Source of the DNA: Siphonodentalium dalli
Taxonomy: Eukaryota > Mollusca > Scaphopoda > Gadilida > Siphonodentaliidae
Assembly (NCBI GenBank): GCA_032622095.1
Contig: CP136066.1
Location: 91,967,319-92,031,318, forward strand
Length of the DNA stretch: 64,000 nt
Direction: 5' to 3'
Both the position numbers and the translations under genes were made by a program. Positions 1 to 10,633 of the stretch are shown piece by piece. The notes under the pieces were generated by a model that was not told the DNA's origin, ran no database searches, and was given only the letters and a program-made list of their open reading frames with translations. Every line of letters starts with the position of its first letter. The stretch's first letter is position 1.

Positions 1-816
1 TCTGCGATTAGTTCAGATTAGCCAAAGGCAGCGAGTGTGACGTATATATTTAGAAAATGTAAAGATATTTGTTCTTACCAGCATCATTTTTCCTCACCGA
101 CATCATAGTAATTCATTAGGAACCTCCGACATCATAGCAAATCAGCAATCAATAGCAGGAAGAATTAACATGGTGTGGGTATGCATAAAATCTGCTTATT
201 TGACACACAAATCTATGCGAACCTAAGGTGTGTGAGGTTAGTTCGACGTTCGATATTAATTTGATATTCGGCACTTAAAAATAAAAAAATGAGGGGTGCA
301 CCATGAGTCCGATTCGTGCTCTCTCACTGAAACATCGTCCGAAATTCGGCTCTTTTCCTGTTTTTAGCTGGACGTACAAAATAACATATAAAAAAAAAAA
401 ATACGCAAAATTTGTTTTGCACAATGAGACTTACATGTATACAAACATAATTCGTGCTCTCAAACTAAAAAAAAATTCCATTATTTTCCTGCTGAAATCT
501 GACAATTCACGAATTCGAACTTCAAACGTCGAAATAACTTCACACACCTTACTTCAACTGTGTGCCTGAATGTCTGGCACCCATCAGCGGTATTTGTTGT
601 CGGTTCATTTTAATTTTCATTGGAATGTTCCGGTGCTTACATATGTTACAATAACAATTGATTAACATGTTCATGTTAATTATTCCAGAACAGAAATCAT
701 GGGAGACACTAAACTAAAAAACTAAACGCGATTAGAACGAAATTTCGAAACCTGTGTACCCTTCAGCACTTTTTAAAATACTAATATATGTTACTAAAGT
801 ACAGTAAATGAGGTTA
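1..816. other. AT-rich stretch, no gene seen
   Basis: Short open frames only, for example one at 303-569 with a lysine run from an A-tract. None has domain features or clear splice borders. If gene 1 starts inside the window, its missing exons could be here or at 1.7-3.8 kb, but no signal peptide or first-strand motif was recognised. Confidence 0.5.
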
Positions 817-1706
817 TAACGAACCAAAGCCGGACACTTTGGGTCGTATATAGACTATATCTGATTCTGTGACGTCACCAATTATTATCTGATACGGCGC
901 TGTTGTTTTGAATTTCGCGAGCGCGAATGTCGCACAGTAGATCGTAATCGGCTGTCAAGAGGCCAACCCAAATCAGTCGACGTGCAACATTCTCCTATTT
1001 ATATAAACGTCATAAAATCATTTATATGTTTTTATTTATAAGGGAAAGCAGGTCCATAATGAATTTCTAACGGGTCTACTCCGGCACTATACTTGATCCA
1101 ATCATCGGACCCTAGGAAGTTTTAATATTTTTTAAAAATAAACTAAAATCACCACAACTCAACACCATCTACGTGTATCTCAAAGCTTTATTTTCCAACT
1201 GATGCACAGCAGTTGATCAATACCGCATGGTTATGTAGAGACTATACCGTGCGAAAGGAAATAAGATAATATTTAATATGGATTTGATTGTTATGATAAG
1301 CCTGCATATATATCCTATTTTCTTGAATAGAATGAAAACATATACTTATGAACAAAGCAGAAGATACATTCAGTTTCACGCGAATTCGGTCAATGGTGAA
1401 AGTTGCACGATGACGTTGTTTGTCGACTATCGTTGAAATCGACATGATGACATGTTATGAATTATGAAATGAACATCCTGAGTATCTGAAGCGGGGAGCT
1501 TCACCAGCACGCCAAGTAATATAATGGTTAGTTTCAATTCCATGCACTCTCGACAACATATATAACTATTTATAATTACCCCACCAAACAGAAGCCTTAT
1601 GCATGTGAATCTTATTTGGTGGGAATCTATAAAGCGATTTTGACAAGAATTGTTTTAAACGCTACATGCAGAAACCCCTATGTGATTGTTTGACTTTGGT
1701 TCGTTA
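817..1706. mobile_element. TIR element with AACGAACCAAAG ends, copy 1
   Basis: The left end TAACGAACCAAAGCC is mirrored by CTTTGGTTCGTTA at the right end. The same family is present at 55606-57894: both copies share the block with 'gacgtcaccaattatt' near the left end and related interiors. No transposase frame is visible, so it is non-autonomous. Flanks are TA-rich, so the target duplication cannot be read with confidence. The similarity to copy 2 runs about 25 bases past the right TIR, so the true end is uncertain. Confidence 0.65.
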
Positions 1707-3169
1707 ATTACGCTTGCGTATGATCATATTAATATCCCTTGGATCGATGGTTCTTAAATAGTTTGTCACAATAATCGCTTGTGTTCCAACATGCACGAAG
1801 AAATTCCTGCCAGAATTTGAGAAAATCCATTTTAAAGTACCAACAAAGTTTGACAAAACGTGCCCCTGACCCTTAGTTGATTATTTATCAGTAGGCGAAG
1901 GTTCCAAGTTGAGATTACATCGTCTAAGGGACTTTGTGGGCGATTTTGCTTTACGCCACTTACAATCATGGAATTTATCCAGTGTAATTATTTCAGCATC
2001 GCCTCAATACAGTCACTAAAAACATGCAATTCAATTCCATTAAGTATATTATCAGGGAACAAATATAAAAAAAGAAATATTTGCCCTGCCTTGTTCGTTC
2101 AATATTATAGAGTTCCCGTCAGAGGGGTCAGAACATCAAAGATATCCCAGGTTTTGAACTGGTGGAATATGATACATACGGGCGTTAGCCAGAGTAGAGA
2201 CTCATGACATGATCTATATTGATCCATATACTAGTTACTAATGTATATTTACATACTGAGTGTGATTATCACTAAATCCAGAATCCGATTGGTCGGCGCC
2301 CACGTGACTAGTTCCGGTGAACGCGGAAGAAAGTGATAACTGCAACGATAATTACATCGACGCGTCATAGATTTTGGAGAAAAAGAACGCGTAATGTTTT
2401 GGGCGCATTTGCACTCGCACAGGATTGACTTAATAATTCATCAGGTGTCAATATAAAGAGCCTCGTTTTGAAATTATTCGTGTTAAGTTTTGCCAATATA
2501 AAATTGATCAAAAACACATTTGGTGTCACGTAGTATTAATTTCTAAAACAAAGCACGAAAGGTTCGGGTTTTACACAAGTTATCACCACTTACCTCACGC
2601 GTTATTTCTCTAAGATAGGAGTGGTTGTGAGGTAAAACTTAGAGAACACATTCGAAAGATGCCAACCCGGAACTGTGGCGGTCGATGCCCCACGTCAGCC
2701 AAAGCCATCGATTGTCACAGTTCCAGGCTCCCATGCTGTAAACATTTGTAAACCACAGGATAACATAGAACAAAATACGAACACCATGGATCATGATAAA
2801 GGATAGGTTACAAAAGGAATAACTGCACAAGTTATCAAAATGTCACATGTTGGTGCCGTCGTAGATGAAATATAACATAAAGCTAGTGTCTCCAATTAAT
2901 ATGTTGTATTATAGCGCGATACAATTACCACGTCGACAAAATCCATTGAAATATAATCCACAGTTCAGAATTGTAAAAAAAATTAAGAAAAATCGGACGC
3001 AAAACATATTTTTGAGACGTTTTATCTTAACACAAGTTGGTCATCGCACGTGGACATACTGACAACCTGGTCCCGTGATATGTATGTGGCTATGTAAGTT
3101 CAATACGAATCTATTTGCGCGAGGATATGACGCTATATGGGCTTTCAATATGAAATAAACCGTACTGTT
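1707..3169. other. Upstream intronic or intergenic DNA without a recognised gene
   Basis: Several 60-100 codon open frames on both strands, none with family features. Nothing here resembles the 'I-G-x-x' first strand or first helix seen in gene 2. No clear repeat structure. Confidence 0.4.
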
Positions 3170-3330
3170 CTTATGTTCACGAGAACATGTATAATGTGTT
3201 TTCATTGTGGCTCGCGTCGCCCAACGAAACAACGGACATAAGTACACTATGGGTTTGTTTCAAATAAGTACTATATGAACCTATGTGAATATTTATGTCC
3301 AATATGAATATATTTGCATGAGGAAAAGTG
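3170..3330 (+). repeat. Dispersed intron repeat, copy 1
   Basis: A block containing 'atgtgttttcattgtggc', 'aacg', 'ataagta' and 'tatttgcatgagga' recurs in the same orientation at about 6145-6300 and 9405-9545. Copies are diverged (roughly two thirds identical by eye). No ends or target duplications were found. Confidence 0.45.
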
Positions 3331-3875
3331 AATTTTTCGATAGTTTCCTTGAACTGGGAATAACCGAAACAAACGTCTGGTACTGTGTTGCAATTACAAG
3401 TAGAGCGTGTATTGCCAATATATATAGCCACCATGCTTTTTTATATAAATGTGCAAGTCGTTTTGAAAACAAACTGCCTGTTGATCAACCTTGAGATTTT
3501 TTATGATTTCTAGTAGCAATCAATTGTGTATATATATAGGTGTTTCTGGTGCGCGATGGCAATAGTTGGGCATTCTGGCTAATCATTCACAAATTTTCAA
3601 TTCGAAGCGAACATAAAACAGCTCTGTTTCAAGATGGCGGTTACTCGCATGTTATAACTTATACTGAGAGATTTCATGTTTAGTGTCACTGTGTAGCCTC
3701 ATTGTCTCACGACATGCATGTCAGTAGTTCCTACCTCTGATTTAAATTGTTGAACTGTGAAATGTGTTGTTTAGACCAAAAATCGAATGCTTGCTACTTC
3801 AGTAAATTTATCGACTAAAATCCCAAAGGCTATTATTGAGTTGAATTAATGTATGAATATGTGTATAGTTTGCAG

Positions 3876-4126
3876 ATTTCGAGAAACTGGTTGCCGCGTC
3901 ATATTGGCTTTGTCCAGTTGTGAGACGGCGAAATATCTGGATTCACAGGCGCGATCAATGCGCATTCCATTGATTCTGTTTCCGCCAAGGATCTGCAAAA
4001 GGCGACGTCTGGGAAATTCGACATTTGACCTTCGACTGAATCTAGAATGCATTAGCAGTCTCGTTGCTGACGTTGCCCGGCAATATAGATGGAATAAAGT
4101 CATCCTAGTTAACGACGGAACTCTCG
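3876..4126 (+). CDS. iGluR gene 1, visible exon 1: amino-terminal domain, lobe 1
   Basis: Acceptor TTTGCAG ends at 3875; donor GTATGT starts at 4127. The exon starts with the third base of a split codon, then reads FRETGCRVILALSSCETAKY, passes IPLIL and FDLRLNLECISSLVADVA, and ends RYRW-type NKVILVNDGTLG-like sequence. This matches the part of the LIVBP-like amino-terminal domain where family members have a 'GP-SSS' strand, a conserved Ile-Pro and a W-K-V-x-x-V-Y-D strand. It ends one base into a Gly codon, finished by the exon at 9019. An overlapping minus-strand reading frame is a shadow. The domain role is assembly and modulation of the receptor outside the cell. Confidence 0.85.
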
Positions 4127-4647
4127 GTATGTTTTCTCCAGTGTGGGGCCTGCGTAACACGCATACACAGGTAGTGGGCTAGCTATCAAAACGGCACACC
4201 CGTTATCCGGTTTAAGTGTGCATTGACTGTACACACATCGCTCCGAAATGGTACGCGCCAACGCCTTTTTACAATCCTATTAATTTGATACACTTTCTCG
4301 TTCGTTTTGACTTGAGTAGACCATAACCCGATTAACCTACTGTTATTTCGGCTAATTTTAACCAATCGTCATTGTTGAAACCGAATAATTTGTTCAGGAA
4401 TATAAATATCTACCATGCCGGGTAGTTCCAAATGTCATCCGAGGCAGTGTAAAACAATCTCCGAAGGATCACAATTATCGATCTTACGGGCTAAATATTT
4501 GCAGAGTACCCGAGTGAACCGAGATCATTGGACATATATGCTTTTGATAGTCTGAAACATTCCGACATCTTCGTAATACCGTTATATACGGCTTCCCACA
4601 GAACGACGTAACCACCCACAGTTGGAATTAACAATTCTATGCTACTA
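4127..4647. other. Intron, unremarkable
   Basis: Intron between visible exons 1 and 2, up to the Helitron-like block. No repeat structure or frame was recognised. Confidence 0.6.
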
Positions 4648-5480
4648 TCTCATATATATTTTGAAGACCTCTGTATGTTTGTCTGTCTGTATGTTTGTTT
4701 GTCATTAATACAAATCTACGATTCTCCACCGATCGGGACGAAACTTGGTACGTGTGTGTAGTTTGGCCAGGCGGTGGACGTTGTCGTATTGGCGAGCCCG
4801 TGCGGCGCCCGCTTCGCGCATGCGCAGACGAGATCTCGGAAACGGGTGGAGCTATCGACTTGAAATTTGGTATGTGAATGTATCTTGCCCCGGATACGAA
4901 TTCTATCGGGTCGCCGAGCCCGTGCGACGCCAGCTTCGCGCATGCGCAGACCGGATCTCGGAAACGGGTAGAGCTATCGACTTGAAATTTGGTTTTTGAA
5001 TAGCCCGGACAACGTCGGGCTGGGTAGAGCTATCGACTTGAAATTTGGTCGACGAGCCCGTGCGACGCCAGCTTCGCGCATGCGCAGACGAGATCTCGGA
5101 AACGGGTGGAGCTATCGACTTGAAGACGAGATCTCGGAAACGGGTGGAGCTATCGACTTGAAATTTGGTATGTGAATGTATCTTGCCCCGGGTACGAATT
5201 TTATCGGGTCGCCGAGCCCGTGCGACGCCAGCTTCGCGCATGCGCAGACCAGATCTCGGAAACGGGTGGAGCTATCGACTTGAAATTTGGTTACTTGAAA
5301 TTTGCTATGTGAATGTATCTTGCCCCGGATACGAATTTTATCGGGTCGCCGAGCCCGTGCGACGCCAGCTTCGCGCATGCGCAGACCAGATCTCGGAAAC
5401 TGGTAGAGCTATCGACTTGAAATTTGGTTTCTGAATAGCCCGGACAACGTCGCCCGGACAACGTCGGGCTCATCGGCTAG
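4648..5480 (+). mobile_element. Helitron-like non-autonomous element, unit 1
   Basis: Starts TCTCATATATATTTTGA after an A and ends with a GC-rich hairpin (AGCCCG...CGGGCT), a short spacer and CTAG at 5477-5480. Helitrons typically have 5' TC, a 3' hairpin 10-12 bases from a CTRR end, and no target duplication. The inside has at least five copies of a 120-170 bp unit built from 'gcttcgcgcatgcgcaga', 'atctcggaaacgggt' and 'gagctatcgacttgaaattt'. The hairpin itself is partly doubled near 5436-5470. There is no Rep/helicase frame. Short ORFs on both strands read through the tandem units and are not genes. Confidence 0.75.
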
Positions 5481-5883
5481 TCTCATATATATTTTGATGA
5501 CCTCTGTTTGTCTGTCTGTCTGTCTGTCTGTATGTATGTTTGTTTGTCATTTATACAAATCTACGATTCTCGACCGATCGGGACGAAACTTGGTACGTGT
5601 GTGTAGTTTGACCAGGCGGTGGACGTTGTCGTATTGGCGAGCCCGTGCGATGCCAGCTTCTCGCATGCGCAGACGAGATCTCGGAAACGGGTGGAGCTAT
5701 CGACTTGAAATTTGCTATGTGAATGTATCTTGCCCCGGATACGAATTTTATCGGGTCGCCGAGCCCGTGGTGGAGCTATCGACTTGAGATGCATGCGAAC
5801 ACCAGATCTCGGAAACGGGTGGAGATATCGACTTGAAATTTTGGTTTTTGAATAGCCCGGACAACGTCGGGCTCATCGGCTAG
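5481..5883 (+). mobile_element. Helitron-like non-autonomous element, unit 2, directly abutting unit 1
   Basis: Begins TCTCATATATATTTTGATGA with zero bases after the CTAG of unit 1 and ends with the same hairpin (5854-5873) and CTAG at 5880-5883, followed by T. It shares the TGTCTGTCTG-rich start and 'ctacgattctc' block with unit 1 but has fewer internal repeat units. Head-to-tail abutment is what rolling-circle replication past a terminator, or targeted insertion at an A/T site next to an older copy, would produce. Confidence 0.75.
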
Positions 5884-6144
5884 TATAATATATTCTGACT
5901 ACTTTTAGCTGGGTCCTGTCGCGATTTCTGGTTGGCTGACACTGCAGTCTGTTCTCTCGAAAAGCCACACATTATCTGTTTATAAAGAACTTGATTTGGT
6001 AGATAATCTGCTTAGAATCGCATCATTGTGAGTTGATAATAAAAGTTTAGTCACATTATCGACCCATAATATGGCGATTCTAAGCATATTTTATGTGCGG
6101 ACAATGAGAAACATAAGCCAACCACGACTTTTACGGGTGGACGC

Positions 6145-6300
6145 ACTTAACATGTGTTTTCACTGTGGCCCGCGCAATAAAATGGAATAACGGCTATGAC
6201 TCCATTATCTGCTTATATCTGAATCAAACAGTTACATTATGTACCTATTTCATATTATAGGTCGATTATATGCGTATTTCTGCGAAGATATGTTGGCGGC
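6145..6300 (+). repeat. Dispersed intron repeat, copy 2
   Basis: Contains 'cttaacatgtgttttcactg', 'tctgcttatatctgaa' and 'ttataggtcgattatatgcg'; same family as 3170-3330 and 9405-9545. Confidence 0.5.
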
Positions 6301-6578
6301 CGACACTGACGTATTACTTTTAATTTATTGGGATTTCTGATATTTTTTTGCGTAACTGTTAAATAGTCTGCGTTCACTATATAATGTTCGAAATTTGCGG
6401 AACAGGAACGTGGTTTTCGAGATGATGAGCGGTAGATTTGACACTCGCGTTACGGGGCACAGTTCGGAATTCATATATCTGGTTTCTCAGTTTTGTTCCG
6501 GGGTTGGTAGGTTTTACGTGGAACAGGGTGATTTCCGGTAAAATTAACTATCTTCGCAAGGAGAAGGGAAGGCATTCA

Positions 6579-7030
6579 GGTTACACTGGTGTAAATATGA
6601 TATGGAGTGACATCTAGCGGATGCGGGAGGAATATATAGGAGAGAATAAAATAGACATTGGGCCCTGATTGGTCAATAGTCTTGTGTGCTTTTTGCATAA
6701 ACAAAAATCATCACACCTCTTCCCTATGATTTCCCATAGGTAAAATAGCCATTGGCACAGGAATTAACCCTTTGTAGTGAAGTTTGAATTTTTTGGTGTG
6801 GTCTAAAATATGACAGCATTTTTTATGCGGTTCTGACACTAGTTACGAAAACACAAGATTTAAAGGCGAATTCCCTGCTAGACAGACATGATTTTTTTGC
6901 CTAATAAGTTTCCCCAAATGTCAATTTTTCAGATTTAAAGAAAAGTTTGGACCCAACATTTATATTGCCAACAGTACACGCTAAAACGTTAGCACTGGGG
7001 CCTATGGAAAACATCTACACCAGTGTAACC
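6579..7030 (+). mobile_element. MITE with GGTTACACTGGTGTA ends, copy 1 (left arm of composite)
   Basis: Starts GGTTACACTGGTGTA and ends TACACCAGTGTAACC: perfect 15-bp inverted ends on a 452-bp body. The second copy at 7544-7992 lies in the same orientation and is nearly identical. Left flank is TTCA (6575-6578), right flank TAAA, so this copy alone has no target duplication. No coding capacity. Confidence 0.85.
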
Positions 7031-7543
7031 TAAAGGGAAAAAATGAGCTTTTAGGCATTTTTGATTCCTGAGAGTCAATTCAAAGTATTTTAATGCATTT
7101 TTCACAGCTTGGTCTCTCAGTCCAATGAATCTCTCATGCATGGTGTGGCTATTCTTGCTGCTGATGTATTCTTTTACTTGCATCAGCCAAAAAAATAGTA
7201 TGATTTTTCATAAAAAATGCCAATTTTTCAAGGTATATTCAATTTTTTTCACCAAAAGTTCTCTCATGGAAAGAATCTTGTACAGTCTTCCATAGCTGAT
7301 CCAAGTTTGCAACACCAGAACCCAAAAACTGTGTGAAAATGGGGCCTGAACATGACTTGAGGTGGAAAATTATTGTGCTTTTTTGATGAATAATGTGTTA
7401 AATGGGTGGGGTTAAATTGTGTGTGATAAATAAAGAACCACAGAAGTGATATTGTTTTTGAACACATTTTTTCCATTGATGGGCAATTCTGAAGAAAGGT
7501 AGGGAGTTACAATTGTTCCGCGAAAAAGCGGGCTATCGCTTTA
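7031..7543. mobile_element. Segment carried between two MITE copies
   Basis: A 513-bp stretch starting TAAAG and ending CTTTA, itself an inverted pair. It contains AATAAA motifs and short minus-strand frames without domain features. It is bounded by direct MITE copies whose outer flanks share TTCA, so it appears to have been carried as cargo or arisen inside a larger element. Confidence 0.5.
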
Positions 7544-7992
7544 GGTTACACTGGTGTACATATGGTATGGAGTGACATCTAGCGGATGTGGGAGGAATAT
7601 ATAGGAGAGAATAAAATAGACACAGGGCCCTGATTGGTCAATAGCCTTGTGTGCTTTTTGCATAAAAAAATCAGCACACCTCTTCCCTATGATTTCCCAT
7701 AGGTAAAATAGCCATTGACACAGGAATTAACCCTTTGTAGTGAAGTTTGAATTTTTTGGTGTGGTCTAACATATGACAGCATTGTTTTATGCGGTTCTGA
7801 CACTAGTTACGAAAACACAAGATTTAAAGGCGAATTCCCTTCTAGACAGACATGATTCTTTTGCCTAAAAGTTTCCCCAAATGTCAATTTTTCAGATTTA
7901 AAGAAAAGTTTGGACCCAACATTTATATTGCCAACAGTACACGCTAAACGTTAGCACTGAGGCCTATGGAAAACATTTACACCAGTGTAACC
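7544..7992 (+). mobile_element. MITE with GGTTACACTGGTGTA ends, copy 2 (right arm of composite)
   Basis: Same ends as copy 1, differing by scattered substitutions and small indels. The right flank is TTCA (7993-7996), matching the left flank of copy 1. The pair 6579-7992 therefore behaves as one insertion of 1,414 bp with a 4-bp target duplication. Confidence 0.85.
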
Positions 7993-7996
7993 TTCA

Positions 7997-9018
7997 ATCA
8001 AGGATATAAGGTTGAAATTTGTCGTAAAGTAAGTTTTTTTCCTGTCCGATGTCGGACACCCACCCCTCCAATGCAATTGAAGGATAAGGGTGACAAAGGG
8101 TGTGTTATAATTGATATAAATAACCATGCGAATGAAATGCAAATTATGCAAGCTTTATGAAAAACACCAGAACTATCAGACAATCACTCAACACGTCGAG
8201 CTAATGAAACTTGTCACAGAGGTGCAACATCTATACACACAGTTTTCCGCATCGCCAGTATTAATGCGAGAAGTATGTGTATATAGAGAATGCCATTCTC
8301 TAATCTGGTGACTATATATAATTTACCATATGTGGTATGTTCCAGTAACCAAAATAAGTAGAATATTTAAGAACACACCGATAAGACTAGATAGAGATGT
8401 TCTTTATAATGGTAGAAACGGGAATCCCGAAATCTATAGTTGTCAAACTCGAGCTCACTATGATGAGTACTTGCTTGAAAACTATTAGCGAGATATTACT
8501 CAGCTATTTTGTTACATCAGTAGGTTCCAGAAATTCCTAACAATAATACAGGAAATCTGTATATCTTTTTATATTCATACCATTTAAATTACTACAGGAA
8601 TTGAATTAGCTGGCATTGGCATTACATGGATAATTGAAGGTCAACAATAACAACGTTAACATGTGAGAACTGATTGATTTTTTTGGGTTTTGTTCTCAGT
8701 GTAATTGTTTCCTCGCCCGAAGCCCGAACCAGCCCATGATATCAAGTTATAATTTAACATAATAATTAAGTAAATATTGAAACTGGGAGCCCCCTCTCTA
8801 TTTGAATAATGCTTCATTTTTGATCCACTTTATCGGCCACAACATTTATATTCATTTTAGTGGTGATAACCGGTCTTTAGAGATGGATTTTGAAAAAAAT
8901 ACACGGACTTGGAAAAATCAGTGAACAGAACTCCCCCACCGAACTTCGTATCATGGACTTTGTTTGCGACCCCTTGTTTGAATGAGTCATTACTTATCTA
9001 CTTCTATTACTCTTTCAG
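7997..9018. other. Intron remainder
   Basis: The right part of the intron before visible exon 2. Short frames such as 8126-8311 have no features. No further repeats were recognised. Confidence 0.5.
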
Positions 9019-9215
9019 GACTTTCGCAAATTCAGGATATCACGATAAAGTTGTCGAGGAATTACACAAGTGTTTTGCACCTAAACATCCTTCCTGATCA
9101 ACAGACCAGCATCAATCGATTCGCTGAGGATATCTTTAATAGGATTTCCTCATCGGGGATAAAGCAAATCGCTATGGCGTGCGACAGACACAACACAGAA
9201 GAATTTCTCAAATCG
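9019..9215 (+). CDS. iGluR gene 1, visible exon 2: amino-terminal domain, lobe 2
   Basis: A pyrimidine-rich acceptor CTCTTTCAG ends at 9018 and donor GTATGG starts at 9216. The first two bases complete the Gly codon left by the previous exon, and the frame then runs LSQIQDITIKLSRNYTSVLH to a strand reading GIKQIAMACDRHNTEEFLKS, ending in phase 0. In the family this region includes the strand 'F-H-V-I-F-D-C-S' followed by the helix with 'I-L-K-Q-A'; the IAMACDRHNTEEFLK stretch fits it. NYTS is a possible N-glycosylation site. The phase match with both neighbours is strong support for the call. Confidence 0.85.
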
Positions 9216-9404
9216 GTATGGTTATGATCACTTAAAATAAAATAATGTCATGACAAGATGTAGTTAGTCTAATAGCTTGCTGACATGTTTGGAAACTATA
9301 AGAAAAACGAATTTCGAAATTTCCAGTCGTGATGTCATCCCGCAATTTCGAGAAATTATGACGTAGGTTCCCGTTTTATGAAATCTTTTACAGATGAATT
9401 ACTG

Positions 9405-9545
9405 TAAGTGTGGTACGCGCCACAAAACGAAATAACGGGTGAGAGTACAGTATCTGCTTATTTCAGAATTAAGTAATCACATTATGTACATATTTCACAC
9501 TATAGGTCGATTATGTGCGTATTTGTGCGAGGATATGTTGGGTAC
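9405..9545 (+). repeat. Dispersed intron repeat, copy 3
   Basis: Contains 'tctgcttatttcagaa', 'acattatgtacatatttcac' and 'tataggtcgattatgtgcg', best matched to the copy at 6145-6300. Confidence 0.5.
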
Positions 9546-9779
9546 TGGGACATGTATCAGTATAAACATTATAACAAATTGGGGGATCAAGTGCGTTATG
9601 TATCAATCGGAACACAAAGTTCATAATCCACCAAAATCCAATGATATCTAATACATATACACTATTTTAAATGGTTGGTGGGACAGTATATAATTCTCCG
9701 GCGATGATAACTTAGTGAGCACACTGTAACAGGTACGTATTAATATGATGCCAAATTTCTTACCATTTTTCTGTTTTAG

Positions 9780-9971
9780 GCCTCGTCACATGGGATGATT
9801 TCTATTGAATACTACTGGTTGGTGGTCACCGAAGAAGCCTTCTCCGTTATTGGTATAGACTTGAATGCTGCCAACATGTTAGTCGCCAGGCATCCTGTTG
9901 GTATTATATCTAACAACATGGGATGTCGGTCTGCGACAGTGGCGAGTGAAGAGAGAACAAAGCATGCTTCG
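9780..9971 (+). CDS. iGluR gene 1, visible exon 3: amino-terminal domain
   Basis: Acceptor CTGTTTTAG ends at 9779; donor GTGAGT (consensus) starts at 9972. The exon is 64 codons, phase 0 at both ends. It opens ASSHGMISIEYYWLVVTEEA, which matches the 'M-x-x-x-Y-x-Y-I-F-T' strand of iGluR amino-terminal domains, and continues through ANMLVARHPVG, which occupies the place of the usual 'N-M-T-G-F-R'. The exon then has a Ser/Thr/Glu-rich stretch before the boundary. A long minus-strand open frame overlaps this exon and 10.0-10.27 kb, but it has no domain features. Confidence 0.85.
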
Positions 9972-10480
9972 GTGAGTGACACCAGTCCATGATGCATCCA
10001 CTGTTATTGTCAAAGATAAGTGGTAAGGAGTCTCAATCAAACTCAAGATGTTTGAGACAAACGTACTTTGTTTCCTTTGATATTCGGAAAGCACTTTATA
10101 TCTAGCCATTGGGATACCATTTCTTTCGATGATGAAATCTTTGGTTACTTTCATGTGGTTACTCGGAGCAGTGCGCGAACAAGTTCCTATCAAGTATGTC
10201 TTATAAATAACTCTCTGGGTGAACTCGATTACGCGACTCTTGATTGCCCGGTGACGTACGTGCATTTGTGACGCTTGTTGTCAATGACAATGTGCTCCAT
10301 TCAAAATTAGTGTACCCTCCAGCGGGTGCAGAAAATCTCTGTATCGAATGCTATTATTCAGTAGCCAGGATTAAAGTATGTGGTATGCACCAGTACATGT
10401 ATACTGTAGATGGGAATTTAATATTATAATACAATTTTATAACTTTTCGTCTGACCTTATGTTATTATTCCTACTACAAG
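9972..10480. other. Short intron with exon-like open frames
   Basis: Holds open stretches at 10068-10271 and 10244-10374, the second ending before GTATGT. Neither has a plausible acceptor and the receptor alignment is complete without them, since exons ending at 9971 and starting at 10481 join in phase 0 with the expected domain spacing. Confidence 0.5.
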
Positions 10481-10633
10481 AACAGAAGAATCTTAAGAGA
10501 CGCTGTGCACGCAGTAGTAATTGCCGCCGTCAACACCACAGTGGCATCACGCATGGTCAATATAACGGAGTGTTTCCGCGTGCCTGCTGGACTCACCATA
10601 AACGATGACCCTATTGTTACTAGCCTAAAACGG
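10481..10633 (+). CDS. iGluR gene 1, visible exon 4: end of amino-terminal domain
   Basis: Acceptor CTACAAG ends at 10480; donor GTAAGA starts at 10634. There are 51 codons, phase 0 at both ends. The exon starts NRRILRDAVHAVVIAAVNTT and goes on VASRMVNITECFRVPAGL, ending VTSLKR. This corresponds to the family helix 'Y-D-A-V-x-V-x-A-x-A' and the Cys-containing segment before the last helix. Two or three N-glycosylation sequons (NTT, NIT) are visible. The acceptor choice is set by phase: AG four bases downstream gives a shifted frame that loses the homology. The following 8-kb intron is mostly a foldback transposon. Confidence 0.85.

Noticed and set aside
303..569. 88-codon open frame on the + strand
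   Set aside because: Poly-A derived lysine run, no domain, no splice context; frame length is within chance for AT-rich DNA.
3285..3494. Possible receptor exon upstream of visible exon 1
   Set aside because: The frame has no match to the first part of the amino-terminal domain and overlaps a dispersed repeat.
4790..5820. CRISPR-like array
   Set aside because: Unit spacing is irregular (120-170), spacers are themselves repeated, and the genome is eukaryotic; it is the inside of a Helitron-like element.
9879..10265. 128-codon minus-strand frame
   Set aside because: Antisense shadow of the receptor exon at 9780-9971 with no recognised domain.
10068..10429. Exon-like open stretches before GTATGT at about 10374
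   Set aside because: No acceptor upstream, and the receptor alignment is already continuous across 9971-10481 in phase 0.
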